A stretch of DNA of 42,325 nt from an uncultured Eubacteriales bacterium (GTDB lineage: Bacteria; Bacillota; Clostridia; Oscillospirales; Oscillospiraceae): NCBI GenBank assembly GCA_905201305.1, contig CAJKNS010000001.1:1-42325 (forward strand). Direction: 5' to 3'. The position numbers and the translations under genes were made by a program. This document shows, piece by piece, positions 24,782 to 32,975 of this stretch (the stretch's first letter is position 1; the number at the start of each line of letters is the position of its first letter). Under the pieces are notes generated by a model. It saw only the letters and a program-made list of their open reading frames with translations. It was not told the DNA's origin and ran no database searches.

Positions 24782-26314
24782 GTGGCAAAGAAGGGTGGAA
24801 ATATCGTCATTATTGGCGGCGGCGCCAGCGGCATGACAGCGGCAATTCGCGCAAAGCAAAGAGGTGCAGAGCAGGTAATCCTGCTGGAAGCCAGTTCTGA
24901 ACTGGGCGGCAATGCGGTATACGCACCGGTACCGCTGCTGAAACCGGAGCAGCTCACCGAAGACGCAATTGAAAAAGAATATTTGGAAATGATGCAGTTC
25001 ACAGACTGGACCTCCGATCCCCGCATTGTAAGAACGCTGCTGGAGAATTCCGCAAGAATTCCTGCCTGGCTGGAGGAAAGCGGCGCTGATCTGAAAGAGG
25101 GAGAAAAGGACGGAAAGCTGGCAGCATTCTTGATCGCCAAGTGCTATGAGCTTGGCGTGGATGTCCGGCTGAACTGCTATGCAAAAAAGATATTGAAGGA
25201 CGCCAATGACTGGTGCAGCGGCGTCTGGGTGGAGCAGGACGGCAAGCATGAGGAAATTGAGGCAACCGTTGTGGTACTGGCAACCGGCGGTTTTCTGGGG
25301 GAAAATCGGCTCATGGAGCAGTTTTGCCCCTATTATGACGAGGTGTTTTTCGACGAGGTAGGTCATACCGGCAAGCTGTACAGCGGCAATGGTGTAGAAA
25401 TGGCGATCCGTGCCGGTGCCGGTGACGAGGGCATTAGTACCTTCGTATATACCGATGAAAAGCTGCCGTTCTACAAGGGCACGTTGACGCCCTGCCTCCA
25501 GACGGTCATTGACGATCCCTGCGCACTGGTCATCAACAATGTGGGCATCCGGTTTTCCAACGAAGCCCGCGCCACTTCCCCGGCAACCTATTATCATCAG
25601 CCCAATAAGGATATTTTCCGGGTTTATTCTCTGGACACCATCGAGACGCTGGCAGAAAAGTATCCCGGTGTTGTGACGGTGGAGAGCTTCCTGGAGGACA
25701 TCAAGCCGCTGATTGCAGCCGATCAGTGCCTGATTGCAGAGGACGAAAAGCCGATTGCCGCTTGGATTCGCGGAAAGTATCATATTCTGGGCACAGCCCT
25801 GGAGAAATACGCCCGCTACAGCCAGACCGGCCATGATGATGATTTCGGCAAGGATCCCAATACACTTCTGTCCTTTGGTCAGAAAAAGCCCTATTTTGTA
25901 TTCCGCAGCGGTCTTTCCCTTGGGTTTACCATGGGACCCATTAAGGTGAATCCCATGATGTCCTGTGTTACGAAGTTTGACGTTCCCACTGCGGCACTGT
26001 GCGCTTGCGGCTCTCTGATTGGCGACATTTTCACCACGCATTTTGTCTGCCTGGAGCGTTCCAGAGGGATTCGGTTCGCCATTGCATCCGGTCTTCTGGC
26101 GGGCGAGCATGCGGATATGTTCACCAGAGGCGGCGGTCCTGCCCCCAAATATACATGGCCCAGATTTACCGCAGAGCAGGTTATGGCTGGGGACTATTAC
26201 AATGTAGGTACGCCTGCGGGAGGAATCGGACCGGTTCAGCCCGGCGCGGAATTCGGCGCAACACCGAGAGAGCAAATGGAGCCGCCGAAGAACATGAGCC
26301 GTCTGGCGCACTAA
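24782..26314 (+). CDS. FAD-dependent oxidoreductase, fumarate-reductase/ketosteroid-dehydrogenase-like (510 aa, GTG start)
   Basis: The Rossmann dinucleotide motif IVIIGGGASG (8-17) near the N-terminus, ELGGNAVYA, a VVVLATGGFLG strand and a C-terminal FAD region (CACGSLIGDIF) place it in the FAD_binding_2 family. That family covers fumarate and urocanate reductases and 3-ketosteroid dehydrogenases. It would reduce or desaturate a C=C bond next to a carbonyl. There is no signal peptide or FMN domain, so it is cytoplasmic and needs a separate electron donor. The GTG at 24782 is chosen over an ATG at 24773 because AAGGA lies 8 bases upstream of it, and the longer open frame begins before the promoter. 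SBP 3 follows after a 98-base gap with a hairpin. Confidence 0.88.
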   Translation: MAKKGGNIVIIGGGASGMTAAIRAKQRGAEQVILLEASSELGGNAVYAPVPLLKPEQLTEDAIEKEYLEMMQFTDWTSDPRIVRTLLENSARIPAWLEESGADLKEGEKDGKLAAFLIAKCYELGVDVRLNCYAKKILKDANDWCSGVWVEQDGKHEEIEATVVVLATGGFLGENRLMEQFCPYYDEVFFDEVGHTGKLYSGNGVEMAIRAGAGDEGISTFVYTDEKLPFYKGTLTPCLQTVIDDPCALVINNVGIRFSNEARATSPATYYHQPNKDIFRVYSLDTIETLAEKYPGVVTVESFLEDIKPLIAADQCLIAEDEKPIAAWIRGKYHILGTALEKYARYSQTGHDDDFGKDPNTLLSFGQKKPYFVFRSGLSLGFTMGPIKVNPMMSCVTKFDVPTAALCACGSLIGDIFTTHFVCLERSRGIRFAIASGLLAGEHADMFTRGGGPAPKYTWPRFTAEQVMAGDYYNVGTPAGGIGPVQPGAEFGATPREQMEPPKNMSRLAH

Positions 26315-26339
26315 GCCCTATCATTCAGACTGCTTGTTA

Positions 26340-26388
26340 TTTCCATGGCAGCAAGGCTGCGGAGCTTTGCGCCTTACTGCCATGGAAG
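26340..26388 (+). promoter_or_regulatory. Long hairpin ahead of SBP 3
   Basis: TTTCCATGGCAG (26340-26351) pairs with CTGCCATGGAAG (26377-26388; one T:G). Inside, AAGGC pairs with GCCTT around a GC-rich core. A-rich sequence follows rather than T, so it is not a normal intrinsic terminator. The SBP 3 ribosome site (GGAGG, 26402-26406) lies just outside. It may process or stabilise the transcript between the flavoprotein and the SBP. Confidence 0.55.
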
Positions 26389-26412
26389 AAAAATAATTCA
26401 TGGAGGTACAAT

Positions 26413-27879
26413 ATGAAAAAGAAAATGTTATGTGCAATGCTAGCTGCCGCGTTCTTGCTCTCCATGTTTGCGGGCTGCAGCAGCAATTCCGAAAGCAGCG
26501 CTGCCCCGGCATCTGCTGAGCCCAGTGCTGCATCAGAGGAGACAGCTGCCGTATCTGCCCCTGAACCGACGGCTACCGCTGCCCCCCAAACCCAAGAATC
26601 CTCCACGCCGGAAGAGAGCACACTGGAGGAGCCGGCGCACACGATCTCCTATCCCCTGGGCCAGCAAGGTGAGACAATTACCTTCTGGACGACCATCCCC
26701 GGCAACCAAACCGATATTTTTCCCAACGGCTATAACGACCATTTTCTGATTAACGACGTGGAAGAAGCCCTTGGCGTTGACCTGGACATTATTTCGGTTC
26801 CTCAGATTGCCATGGGCGATACAACGGACTTTGATTTGATGATTGCATCCGGTGACTGGCCGGATCTACTGAATGTAACCGGCTATAAGGGCGGCCTGAC
26901 GCAGGCATATTCCGATGAAATCATTCTGGAGCTGACCGACGAAATGCTCAGCGAGTATGCTCCCGCTTACTATAGCCTGCTGATGGCACAGACGCCGGAG
27001 AACATCCGTGCGACCCAAACGGAAGGCGCGTACTATGCGATGTATGGTATCACCAAGGGTGCGGGAGCCAACGCAAGCCGCGGAATGGTCATTCGGACGG
27101 ACTGGCTCAGCGAGCTGAACATGGATATCCCCTCCACGGTGGAAGAGCTGACCGAGATTCTCAAAGCCTTCAAACGTACCTATAACCCCCAATACCCCTA
27201 CTTTATTGAGGCGGACGCGGATCTTGTCTATATGTGTGCCGCATTTAACACGGATACCGTCGGCTACTACAATGACGGTGCGCTTCCTGTTTACCGCGAC
27301 GGCGATGAGGTAAAGGTTGCGTGGGCAACCAACGAACACCGGAAGTTCCTGGAATGGTTCAACGAATGCTATCAGGAAGGAATCTTTGAACCGTCCTTCT
27401 ACTCCACCGCTTCCGACCAGGCGGGTGATCGGTACTCCAACCTGATTAACGGTCAGATTGGCGTTTATGAGGATTCCCCCACCTCAATCGCCGACTGGAA
27501 GCAGTATGCCCTAAACGGTGAAACCGTGGAGGTTTCCTTCTTCCCCAACCTGGTGGACGAGAACGGAAATAACACCTGGGGCGAGGAGCAGCAGGTGATT
27601 GATTCCCGGTCTGCAATGTCCATCACAACCACCTGCCAGAATCCTGAACTGGCATTGGAGGTTCTGAACTACTTCTTCACGGAAGATGGCGCAATTATGG
27701 CGAACTATGGCATTGAGGGCTATAGCTTCAACTATGGGAAAAACGGCGAGGTAGAATATACGGAGCTGCTGAAGAACAGCGAGTATCAGCTGAGTATGCG
27801 CGCACTGCACGGTCTGTACTCCTGGAATCTGTTCCCCTACGATGATTCAACGGAGATGCACCAGCATACGCTTTATTGA
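26413..27879 (+). CDS. Extracellular solute-binding lipoprotein 3, C-terminally short (488 aa)
   Basis: Lipobox MFAGC (Cys22), an Ala/Ser/Pro/Glu tether, then a YtcQ/LplA-like solute-binding domain (LMIASGDWPDLL, YGIEGYSFNYGKNG). The frame is open upstream into the flavoprotein; ATG 26413 follows ATGGAGG and begins a perfect lipoprotein signal. The protein stops about 85 residues before the position reached by SBP 1, 2 and 4. It lacks the helical C-terminus (their YQxAxxRY end), and no homologous continuation is visible downstream. It may be a natural short form or a decayed copy. It probably takes the ligand processed by the adjacent flavoprotein; that is inference. Confidence 0.87.
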   Translation: MKKKMLCAMLAAAFLLSMFAGCSSNSESSAAPASAEPSAASEETAAVSAPEPTATAAPQTQESSTPEESTLEEPAHTISYPLGQQGETITFWTTIPGNQTDIFPNGYNDHFLINDVEEALGVDLDIISVPQIAMGDTTDFDLMIASGDWPDLLNVTGYKGGLTQAYSDEIILELTDEMLSEYAPAYYSLLMAQTPENIRATQTEGAYYAMYGITKGAGANASRGMVIRTDWLSELNMDIPSTVEELTEILKAFKRTYNPQYPYFIEADADLVYMCAAFNTDTVGYYNDGALPVYRDGDEVKVAWATNEHRKFLEWFNECYQEGIFEPSFYSTASDQAGDRYSNLINGQIGVYEDSPTSIADWKQYALNGETVEVSFFPNLVDENGNNTWGEEQQVIDSRSAMSITTTCQNPELALEVLNYFFTEDGAIMANYGIEGYSFNYGKNGEVEYTELLKNSEYQLSMRALHGLYSWNLFPYDDSTEMHQHTLY

Positions 27880-27891
27880 GAAGGCGCAGCG

Positions 27892-27966
27892 TTGCCTATT
27901 GACAAGGGCGTCCTTTTTATATACAATAGGCAATGCACATCGAATGATGCACATTGGTCGATGTGC
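27892..27966 (+). promoter_or_regulatory. TetR promoter overlapped by a perfect inverted repeat
   Basis: TTGACA (27899-27904), 17 bases, TACAAT (27922-27927) is the best promoter match in the window. The arms TTGCCTATTG (27892-27901) and CAATAGGCAA (27924-27933) form a perfect inverted repeat covering part of both boxes. A second repeat, GCACATCG/CGATGTGC (27935-27942, 27959-27966), lies in the leader. This is a typical autorepressor layout. Confidence 0.75.
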
Positions 27967-27989
27967 TTCTAAATGAAAGGATACAGTCT

Positions 27990-28619
27990 ATGGCGCCAAA
28001 GAATAAATTCACAAAGGAAGAGATGATAGCGGCAGCGCTGCGCGTTGTGCGAACTCGGGGGATCGACGGTTTGACCGCAAAAACCATGGCAGAGGAGCTC
28101 GGCACGTCTACGCGTCCGATCTTCACCGGCTTTGGTTCCATAAAGGAGGTCAAGCAGGCAGTTTATGCCGCAGCGGTACGTGTATATGACGACTATACCA
28201 ATGCTGGCTTGGCAGAGGAAATTCCATTCCTTGGCGTTGGAACGCAGTATATCCGGTTTGCGCGGGAAGAACCGGAGCTTTACCGGCTTCTGTTTTTGAC
28301 GAAAGCTCAGGAATACAGCGCCGTAAAGTCCATGCAGCATTTACAGGCGATTGTCCGTCCGGCGCTGATGGGCATTTATCACATCACCGAGGACGAAGCG
28401 GACCTGTATTTCCGTGATCTCTGGCTTGTGGTGCATAGCCTGTCCACGCTGATCGTGACCGGAGACTGCCCCTATTCCGATCAGGAGATCGGTCAAATTC
28501 TGACTGGGTTCAGCATCAGCATCTTCAAAGCCATTCGGGAAATTCCCGGCTATGCGGTAGGTACCTTTGACCGCGACACAGCCTTTCGCACGTTGACCGA
28601 GACGAAGGCAGCGCGGTAA
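27990..28619 (+). CDS. TetR-family regulator (209 aa)
   Basis: N-terminal TetR helix-turn-helix (KEEMIAAALRVVRTRGIDGL, then TAKTMAEELGTSTRPIF) followed by an all-helical ligand domain with a TetR_C-like YLFRDLW/VVHSLSTL region. ATG 27990 is preferred over 27954 because AAAGGA lies 8 bases upstream and the shorter form begins right before the DNA-binding domain. It probably represses its own promoter, which is overlapped by a perfect inverted repeat. It may also control the acetyltransferase and ABC genes downstream, though a terminator at 28651-28695 separates the transcripts. Confidence 0.9.
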   Translation: MAPKNKFTKEEMIAAALRVVRTRGIDGLTAKTMAEELGTSTRPIFTGFGSIKEVKQAVYAAAVRVYDDYTNAGLAEEIPFLGVGTQYIRFAREEPELYRLLFLTKAQEYSAVKSMQHLQAIVRPALMGIYHITEDEADLYFRDLWLVVHSLSTLIVTGDCPYSDQEIGQILTGFSISIFKAIREIPGYAVGTFDRDTAFRTLTETKAAR

Positions 28620-28650
28620 AATAATAAAAAGAAATGCCAGACGCTTAGAC

Positions 28651-28695
28651 GCAGTGCAGCCCACCGCTTATGTGGACCGGCACTGCGCCTTTTTT
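28651..28695 (+). terminator. Terminator after TetR
   Basis: GCAGTGC (28651-28657) pairs with GCACTGC (28680-28686), with an inner CCCA/TGTGG helix, followed by T6. Confidence 0.85.
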
Positions 28696-28748
28696 AGGAC
28701 CATGTGAATTGGGAAGAAAATAAGTCATTTTCGCGGAGGAATGAGACA

Positions 28749-29285
28749 ATGGAGATTAGGCGATTAGAGAAGACAATCTATGCAGGAGAAAAATTTACGG
28801 CTCACTATCAAACAAACGGCTATTATGATATTTGCGCCACCGAATCCGGATTTCAAATCCAATACATTCCCTTTGGAACGACGGTGGAGCGGTCCTTTGA
28901 CGATGTATTTTTCGGTGAATGGCTGGAAAATCCGGCTGCATTCGGCGCATTTGAAGACGAGAGGCTGGTTGGATTTGTCGAAGGAGCTCTGGAAAGCCGG
29001 AACAACCGTTTCAGAATCAGCAACATCTGCGTGTTTGACCACCAAAACCGCAGCGCCGGGGTTGGAACCATGCTGATGGAAGCCATCCAAAAGACAGCGG
29101 CGTCTGTTGGGGCACGGATGATTGTTTTGGAAACGCAATCCTGCAATGAAAATGCCATTGCGTTTTATCGAAAGAACAGATTTTCCATCATCGGCTTTGA
29201 TCTGTATGCCTATTCCAATACCGATCCGGACCGGCACGAAATCAGAATTGAAATGGGAAAGAAACTGATGGAAGAAAGGAACTGA
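28749..29285 (+). CDS. GNAT acetyltransferase, streptothricin-acetyltransferase-like (178 aa)
   Basis: An acetyl-CoA transferase of the GNAT fold. The acetyl-CoA loop is seen in NRSAGVGTMLMEAI (a Q/RxxGxG/A-type motif), followed by VLETQSCNENAIAFYRKNRF and a C-terminal LYAYSNTDP segment. This layout resembles the Sat/YyaR streptothricin acetyltransferase group, but a metabolic or other drug substrate is equally possible. ATG 28749 follows GGAGG; an upstream in-frame ATG (28704) has no ribosome site. It begins a run with an ABC efflux pair (8 bases to the ATPase), a context typical of antibiotic self-protection or resistance. Confidence 0.88.
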   Translation: MEIRRLEKTIYAGEKFTAHYQTNGYYDICATESGFQIQYIPFGTTVERSFDDVFFGEWLENPAAFGAFEDERLVGFVEGALESRNNRFRISNICVFDHQNRSAGVGTMLMEAIQKTAASVGARMIVLETQSCNENAIAFYRKNRFSIIGFDLYAYSNTDPDRHEIRIEMGKKLMEERN

Positions 29286-29293
29286 GGGCAGAA

Positions 29294-30208
29294 ATGAATG
29301 ATCAGATCAAAATAGATCACCTGAGCAAATGCTTTGGAGCAGTAAAAGCGGTGCAGGATTTGAGCTTCCGCGTGAAGGAGGGAGAGCTGTTTGCGTTCCT
29401 GGGCGTCAACGGCGCAGGCAAGTCCACTACCATTAACATTATGTGCGGTCAGCTCTCCAAGGACAGCGGCACCGTGGAAATCGACGGTGCAGACCTGGAC
29501 CATGACCTTGACCACATCAAGCGGGAGCTGGGGGTGGTATTTCAGAATTCGGTGCTGGACGGAGCGCTGAGCGTGCGGGACAATTTGCAGAGCAGAGCTG
29601 CCCTGTACGGCATCAAGGGCGCGGAATTTGCCCGGCGTCTTTCCGAGCTTGCAGCGCTGCTGGATTTTGAGAAGATTCTGAATCGCCCGGTGGGGAAGCT
29701 CTCCGGCGGTCAGCGCCGGCGGATTGACATTGCAAGAGCGCTGCTCCATCGTCCTAAAATATTGATTTTCGACGAGCCCACCACCGGACTGGATCCGCAG
29801 ACAAGAAAGCTATTGTGGGACGTGGTCACAGAGCTGCGCAGGACCGAAAAGCTGACGGTATTTTTGACCACGCACTACATGGAAGAAGCCGCGGATGCGG
29901 ACTATGTTGTCATTCTGGACAGCGGAAAAATTGTCGGCGAAGGCACTCCGCTGCAATTAAAGAATATTTACGCGGGGGATTTCGTGATGATTTATGGCGT
30001 AGATGAAGCTGCCGTCAAAGCCCTTGGACGCGCTTATACACCGGTAAGGGACGGCTGGCGGATTGCAGTGGCAAATACCGGCGAGGCAACGAAGCTCATT
30101 ATAGAAAATCCCGCGCTTTTTGTGGACTATGAAATCACAAAGGGAAAAATGGACGACGTATTCCTGGCGGTAACCGGAAAAAAGCTGAATGGAGGGGAAG
30201 AGAAATGA
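29294..30208 (+). CDS. ABC transporter ATPase, DrrA/CcmA-type (304 aa)
   Basis: The nucleotide-binding subunit of an ABC-2 exporter. Walker A is GVNGAGKST (37-45), the Q-loop QNSV, signature LSGGQ (136-140), Walker B ILIFDEP (156-162) and the switch His194 (TTHYMEE). The C-terminal about 80 residues are the DrrA-like extension. The stop overlaps the permease ATG by four bases, so the two subunits are translated together and form the pump. Likely role is export of a drug or lipid; context with the acetyltransferase favours resistance. Confidence 0.95.
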   Translation: MNDQIKIDHLSKCFGAVKAVQDLSFRVKEGELFAFLGVNGAGKSTTINIMCGQLSKDSGTVEIDGADLDHDLDHIKRELGVVFQNSVLDGALSVRDNLQSRAALYGIKGAEFARRLSELAALLDFEKILNRPVGKLSGGQRRRIDIARALLHRPKILIFDEPTTGLDPQTRKLLWDVVTELRRTEKLTVFLTTHYMEEAADADYVVILDSGKIVGEGTPLQLKNIYAGDFVMIYGVDEAAVKALGRAYTPVRDGWRIAVANTGEATKLIIENPALFVDYEITKGKMDDVFLAVTGKKLNGGEEK

Positions 30209-31095
30209 CGGGACTTGGCGCATTGATCAAACGAAACTGCAAGCTATTCTTTCGGGATAAGGGCATGTTTTTCACGTCCCTGATTACCCCGCTGATTCTG
30301 CTGGTGCTGTATGCAACCTTCCTGGCAAAGGTCTATCGGAATTCCTTTGCCGCCGCGATGCCTGCCGGATTTTCTGTGGAGGACGCGCTTCTCAGCGGCA
30401 CCGTGGGCGGTCAGCTTGTGTCCTCTCTGCTAGCGGTATGCTGTGTGACGGTGGCTTTTTGCTCCAATCTTCTGATGGTGCAGGATAAAACCAGCGGGGC
30501 AAGGCGAGATTTGACCATGAGTCCTGTCAAGCGGTCCACGCTGGCGCTGGGATATTTTGTGGCAAGCGCATTGGTGACGCTGATTATCTGTTTAGCGGCA
30601 CTGGGAATCTGCCTCATATATCTGTATGTGGTGGGCTGGTATCTGACCGCGGCAGATGTGCTGCTCATGTGTCTGGATACGGTGATTCTGGTGCTGTTCG
30701 GCACGTCACTGTCCTCCATCATCAACTGTAATCTCTCCACCAACGGGCAGGCGTCTGCGGTTGGCACCATTGTCAGCTCGGGCTACGGCTTTATTTGCGG
30801 CGCATATATGCCCATTTCCAATTTCGGCACAGGCTTGCAGAAGATACTGTCCTTCCTGCCCGGGACCTATGGAACTGCGCTGTTCCGAAACCATGCCTTA
30901 AGCGGCGTATATAAGGAAATGGCGCGGTGTGGGTTCCCCTCTGAGGTGGTGGATGGCATTCGGGATTCCATCGACTGCAATCTCTACTTCTTTGGAGAAA
31001 AGGTCAGCATTGGGGCAATGTATGGCGTAATGGCGATTACCGTTGCCGCGCTGATCGGCATCTACATTCTCATCAATCTGCTGAGAAAAAAGTAA
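30205..31095 (+). CDS. ABC-2 type permease (296 aa)
   Basis: The membrane partner of the ATPase at 29294. It has about six hydrophobic helices (starting near residues 24, 70, 115, 145, 180-210 and 270) in the ABC2_membrane arrangement, with a short external loop after helix 1. It overlaps the ATPase by ATGA. Two ATPases and two permeases would make the working exporter. The small membrane gene at 31116 follows after 20 bases. Confidence 0.92.
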   Translation: MTGLGALIKRNCKLFFRDKGMFFTSLITPLILLVLYATFLAKVYRNSFAAAMPAGFSVEDALLSGTVGGQLVSSLLAVCCVTVAFCSNLLMVQDKTSGARRDLTMSPVKRSTLALGYFVASALVTLIICLAALGICLIYLYVVGWYLTAADVLLMCLDTVILVLFGTSLSSIINCNLSTNGQASAVGTIVSSGYGFICGAYMPISNFGTGLQKILSFLPGTYGTALFRNHALSGVYKEMARCGFPSEVVDGIRDSIDCNLYFFGEKVSIGAMYGVMAITVAALIGIYILINLLRKK

Positions 31096-31115
31096 CATCA
31101 TAGGAGAAATGAAAA

Positions 31116-31403
31116 ATGAACACATTTTTAGATTTTATTCGAGCAGCTGCACCATGGGTGGCAATGGGTCTGCTGGTGATTATATTCTGTGTCCGCGGTG
31201 CAGCAAAGAATAAAAACGAAAAAAAGCAGGACGGCGATTATGGCACAGAGGGAATGTGCCTGGGAATGTGCTTTGGAACTGCCCTGGGCACAGCGCTTGG
31301 GAACAACACCGGCATCGGCATCTCACTGGGCATGCTGATTGGGCTTGCCGTTGGCATGTGCGTTCCGAGAAAGTCAAATGAGGGCGAAAAACGTGAAAAA
31401 TAA
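31116..31403 (+). CDS. Small glycine-zipper membrane protein (95 aa)
   Basis: One N-terminal helix (about 11-28), a charged Lys/Glu/Asp stretch, then a Gly-rich glycine-zipper helix pair (GMCLGMCFGTALGTALGNN, then GISLGMLIGLAVGM). Preceded by AGGAG. No enzymatic motif; the function is unknown. Its place right after the ABC pair suggests it accompanies the efflux locus. Confidence 0.8.
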   Translation: MNTFLDFIRAAAPWVAMGLLVIIFCVRGAAKNKNEKKQDGDYGTEGMCLGMCFGTALGTALGNNTGIGISLGMLIGLAVGMCVPRKSNEGEKREK

Positions 31404-31433
31404 GGTCGATTTCGTTTGGAGCAAAGGCAATTT

Positions 31434-31664
31434 ATGAAAATCAGAGACAGCATCCAATCCTATCTCGCGCTATTTCTCTTTGGCAATCTTGCGGGAATCA
31501 TTTGCAGACTGTCGGATTTCTTTCCATATGAAAGTCTGTGGAGCTTGCCGTCCATTGCCACCTTATTCGGCTTTTGGATTGCCAGCGTAGGAATCATCAC
31601 CTATTGCAGCGCATCCAACCGTGGGGCTTTTCTTCATACATTCGGCGCAGAAGCAGAGGAGTAA
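31434..31664 (+). CDS. Small membrane protein of unknown function (76 aa)
   Basis: Two hydrophobic segments (about 10-28 and 42-63) and a short acidic tail. ATG 31434 with AAAGG six bases upstream is preferred; a TTG at 31416 would add six residues. I do not recognise the family. It is co-directional with the efflux genes. Confidence 0.65.
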   Translation: MKIRDSIQSYLALFLFGNLAGIICRLSDFFPYESLWSLPSIATLFGFWIASVGIITYCSASNRGAFLHTFGAEAEE

Positions 31665-31744
31665 GAGAATTACAAGAATTACGCAGAAAAATGAGACGAA
31701 TTCACAGTTTTCATGCAACTGGAGTTGGAAAGGACACCGTCACC

Positions 31745-32780
31745 ATGCAGAAACCACTTTACAAGCAGCTGTACGCGCAGTTTTACCGTGGGAACATCCC
31801 CATATTTGCCCTTGCAATCTTTGCGGCACTGGCAAGCGGAAGCCTGAACCTGATTCTCTCATGGATCATCGGACAGCTCATTGACGCGGCATCCGGTGCC
31901 GTAGGCGCAATGCCGCTGACGGTTCTGATAAGAATCACAGGCGGCTTTGTACTGCTGTGCGCGGTGCTGTTTTTGCTGAAATTCGCGTCAGAGCCGCGGT
32001 TCATTGCCCGTGCTATGGAGCAGTATAAGGACTTTGCATTTCAAAAGCTCACGGAAAAGAGCATCGCGTCCTTCCGGGATGAGAGCACAGCGGCATATCT
32101 TTCCGCGCTGACCAACGATGCTGCCAGCGTGGAGGCAGATTACCTCTCCCAGCAGCTTTTCCTGATTACGAAGTCGGTAACATTTCTCGGCGCACTTTGC
32201 ATGATGCTCTGGTATTCGCCGCTGCTGACTGCCGTGGCGGTGGGCGTGACGCTTCCTCCACTGTGTGCATCTCTGCTGACAGGCAGCCGATTGCAGGCGG
32301 CGGAACAGCGGGTCTCCCAGTGCAATCGGGATTTTACCGCTGCACTGTCCGACTGTCTCAGCGGATTTACCGTGGTCAAAACCTTCAAGGCGGAACGGGA
32401 AATCCTTCGCCTTTTTGCAAAAACCAATCGCGCATTGGAACAGGAGAAGTTCAGCCGACGGAGATTAGATGAATTTCATGATCGAGCCGGTGGCAGAGCT
32501 TCCCGCGCTGCTGGCAGGCCGAAAAGCGGCGCTGGGGCTTGTGGACCGGCTGGAAAAGGCGCTGGACGCAGAAACTGCCCATCAGGTTTCCAGCGACATT
32601 CTGGACCTCGGCGGTATTACCCGAATTGTTGTAACCCACACTTTGGAGGAAGCGCTGCTGCGCCGCTATGACGGAATTCTTGTGCTGAAAAACGGCGAAA
32701 TTGCCGAATTTGGGCGCTTTGATGCACTGATGGAGAAGAAGGGCTATTTCTACGCGCTGTTTACGGTAGCGCAGCAGTGA
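31745..32780 (+). pseudogene. ABC exporter (fused membrane-ATPase type), disrupted by two internal deletions
   Basis: Residues 1 to about 240 (from ATG 31745) are a normal exporter membrane domain. At 32466-32470 the reading frame changes and the sequence jumps to the LNFMIEPVAELPALLAGRK region, so roughly 50 residues of the last membrane helices are missing. At EKALDAETA it jumps again, into the D-loop of the ATPase. The Walker A, Q-loop, signature and Walker B are all gone, and only the switch-His segment (VVTHTLEEALL) and C-terminus remain. It cannot hydrolyse ATP. An intact copy would be about 560-590 aa. It was probably a second pump of this resistance-like locus. Confidence 0.88.
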
Positions 32781-32812
32781 TGCTCGCAGCCCCTGTCTCT
32801 CTTTGCGTTAAA

Positions 32813-32830
32813 CCGGGTTGTGGAACCCGG
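32813..32830. other. Small perfect hairpin
   Basis: CCGGGTT (32813-32819), loop GTGG, AACCCGG (32824-32830). It lies just after the ABC pseudogene and has no T tract; it may be a remnant terminator stem. Confidence 0.4.
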
Positions 32831-32937
32831 AATGTTGGCAGAACACTGATTGGCGTTCCATTCACCCAGGCAGGCGTTCTCCCGCTTGCCAAGCGCAAAC
32901 GTCGAAGCCATTGCAAAAATACCCCATCTAACGCAGT

Positions 32938-32975
32938 TCGCCCCTACAACCATGCGGTTGTAGGGGCGAGTTTTT
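32938..32975. terminator. Bidirectional terminator with REP-like GTAGGGGCG stem
   Basis: A perfect 14-bp stem, TCGCCCCTACAACC (32938-32951) with 32956-32969, loop ATGC, then T5. It separates the ABC pseudogene from the convergent LysR gene. TGTAGGGGCG-type stems recur in many Clostridia genomes as dispersed repeats, so it may be a captured repeat. Confidence 0.85.

Noticed and set aside
24746..26311. 521-codon minus-strand frame
   Set aside because: Antisense to the flavoprotein, which has clear FAD motifs and its own promoter.
12637..26314. Identity with the bile-acid (bai) operon
   Set aside because: There is no CoA ligase, CoA transferase, BaiCD/BaiH-type flavin reductase or transporter of that operon; only enzyme classes overlap.
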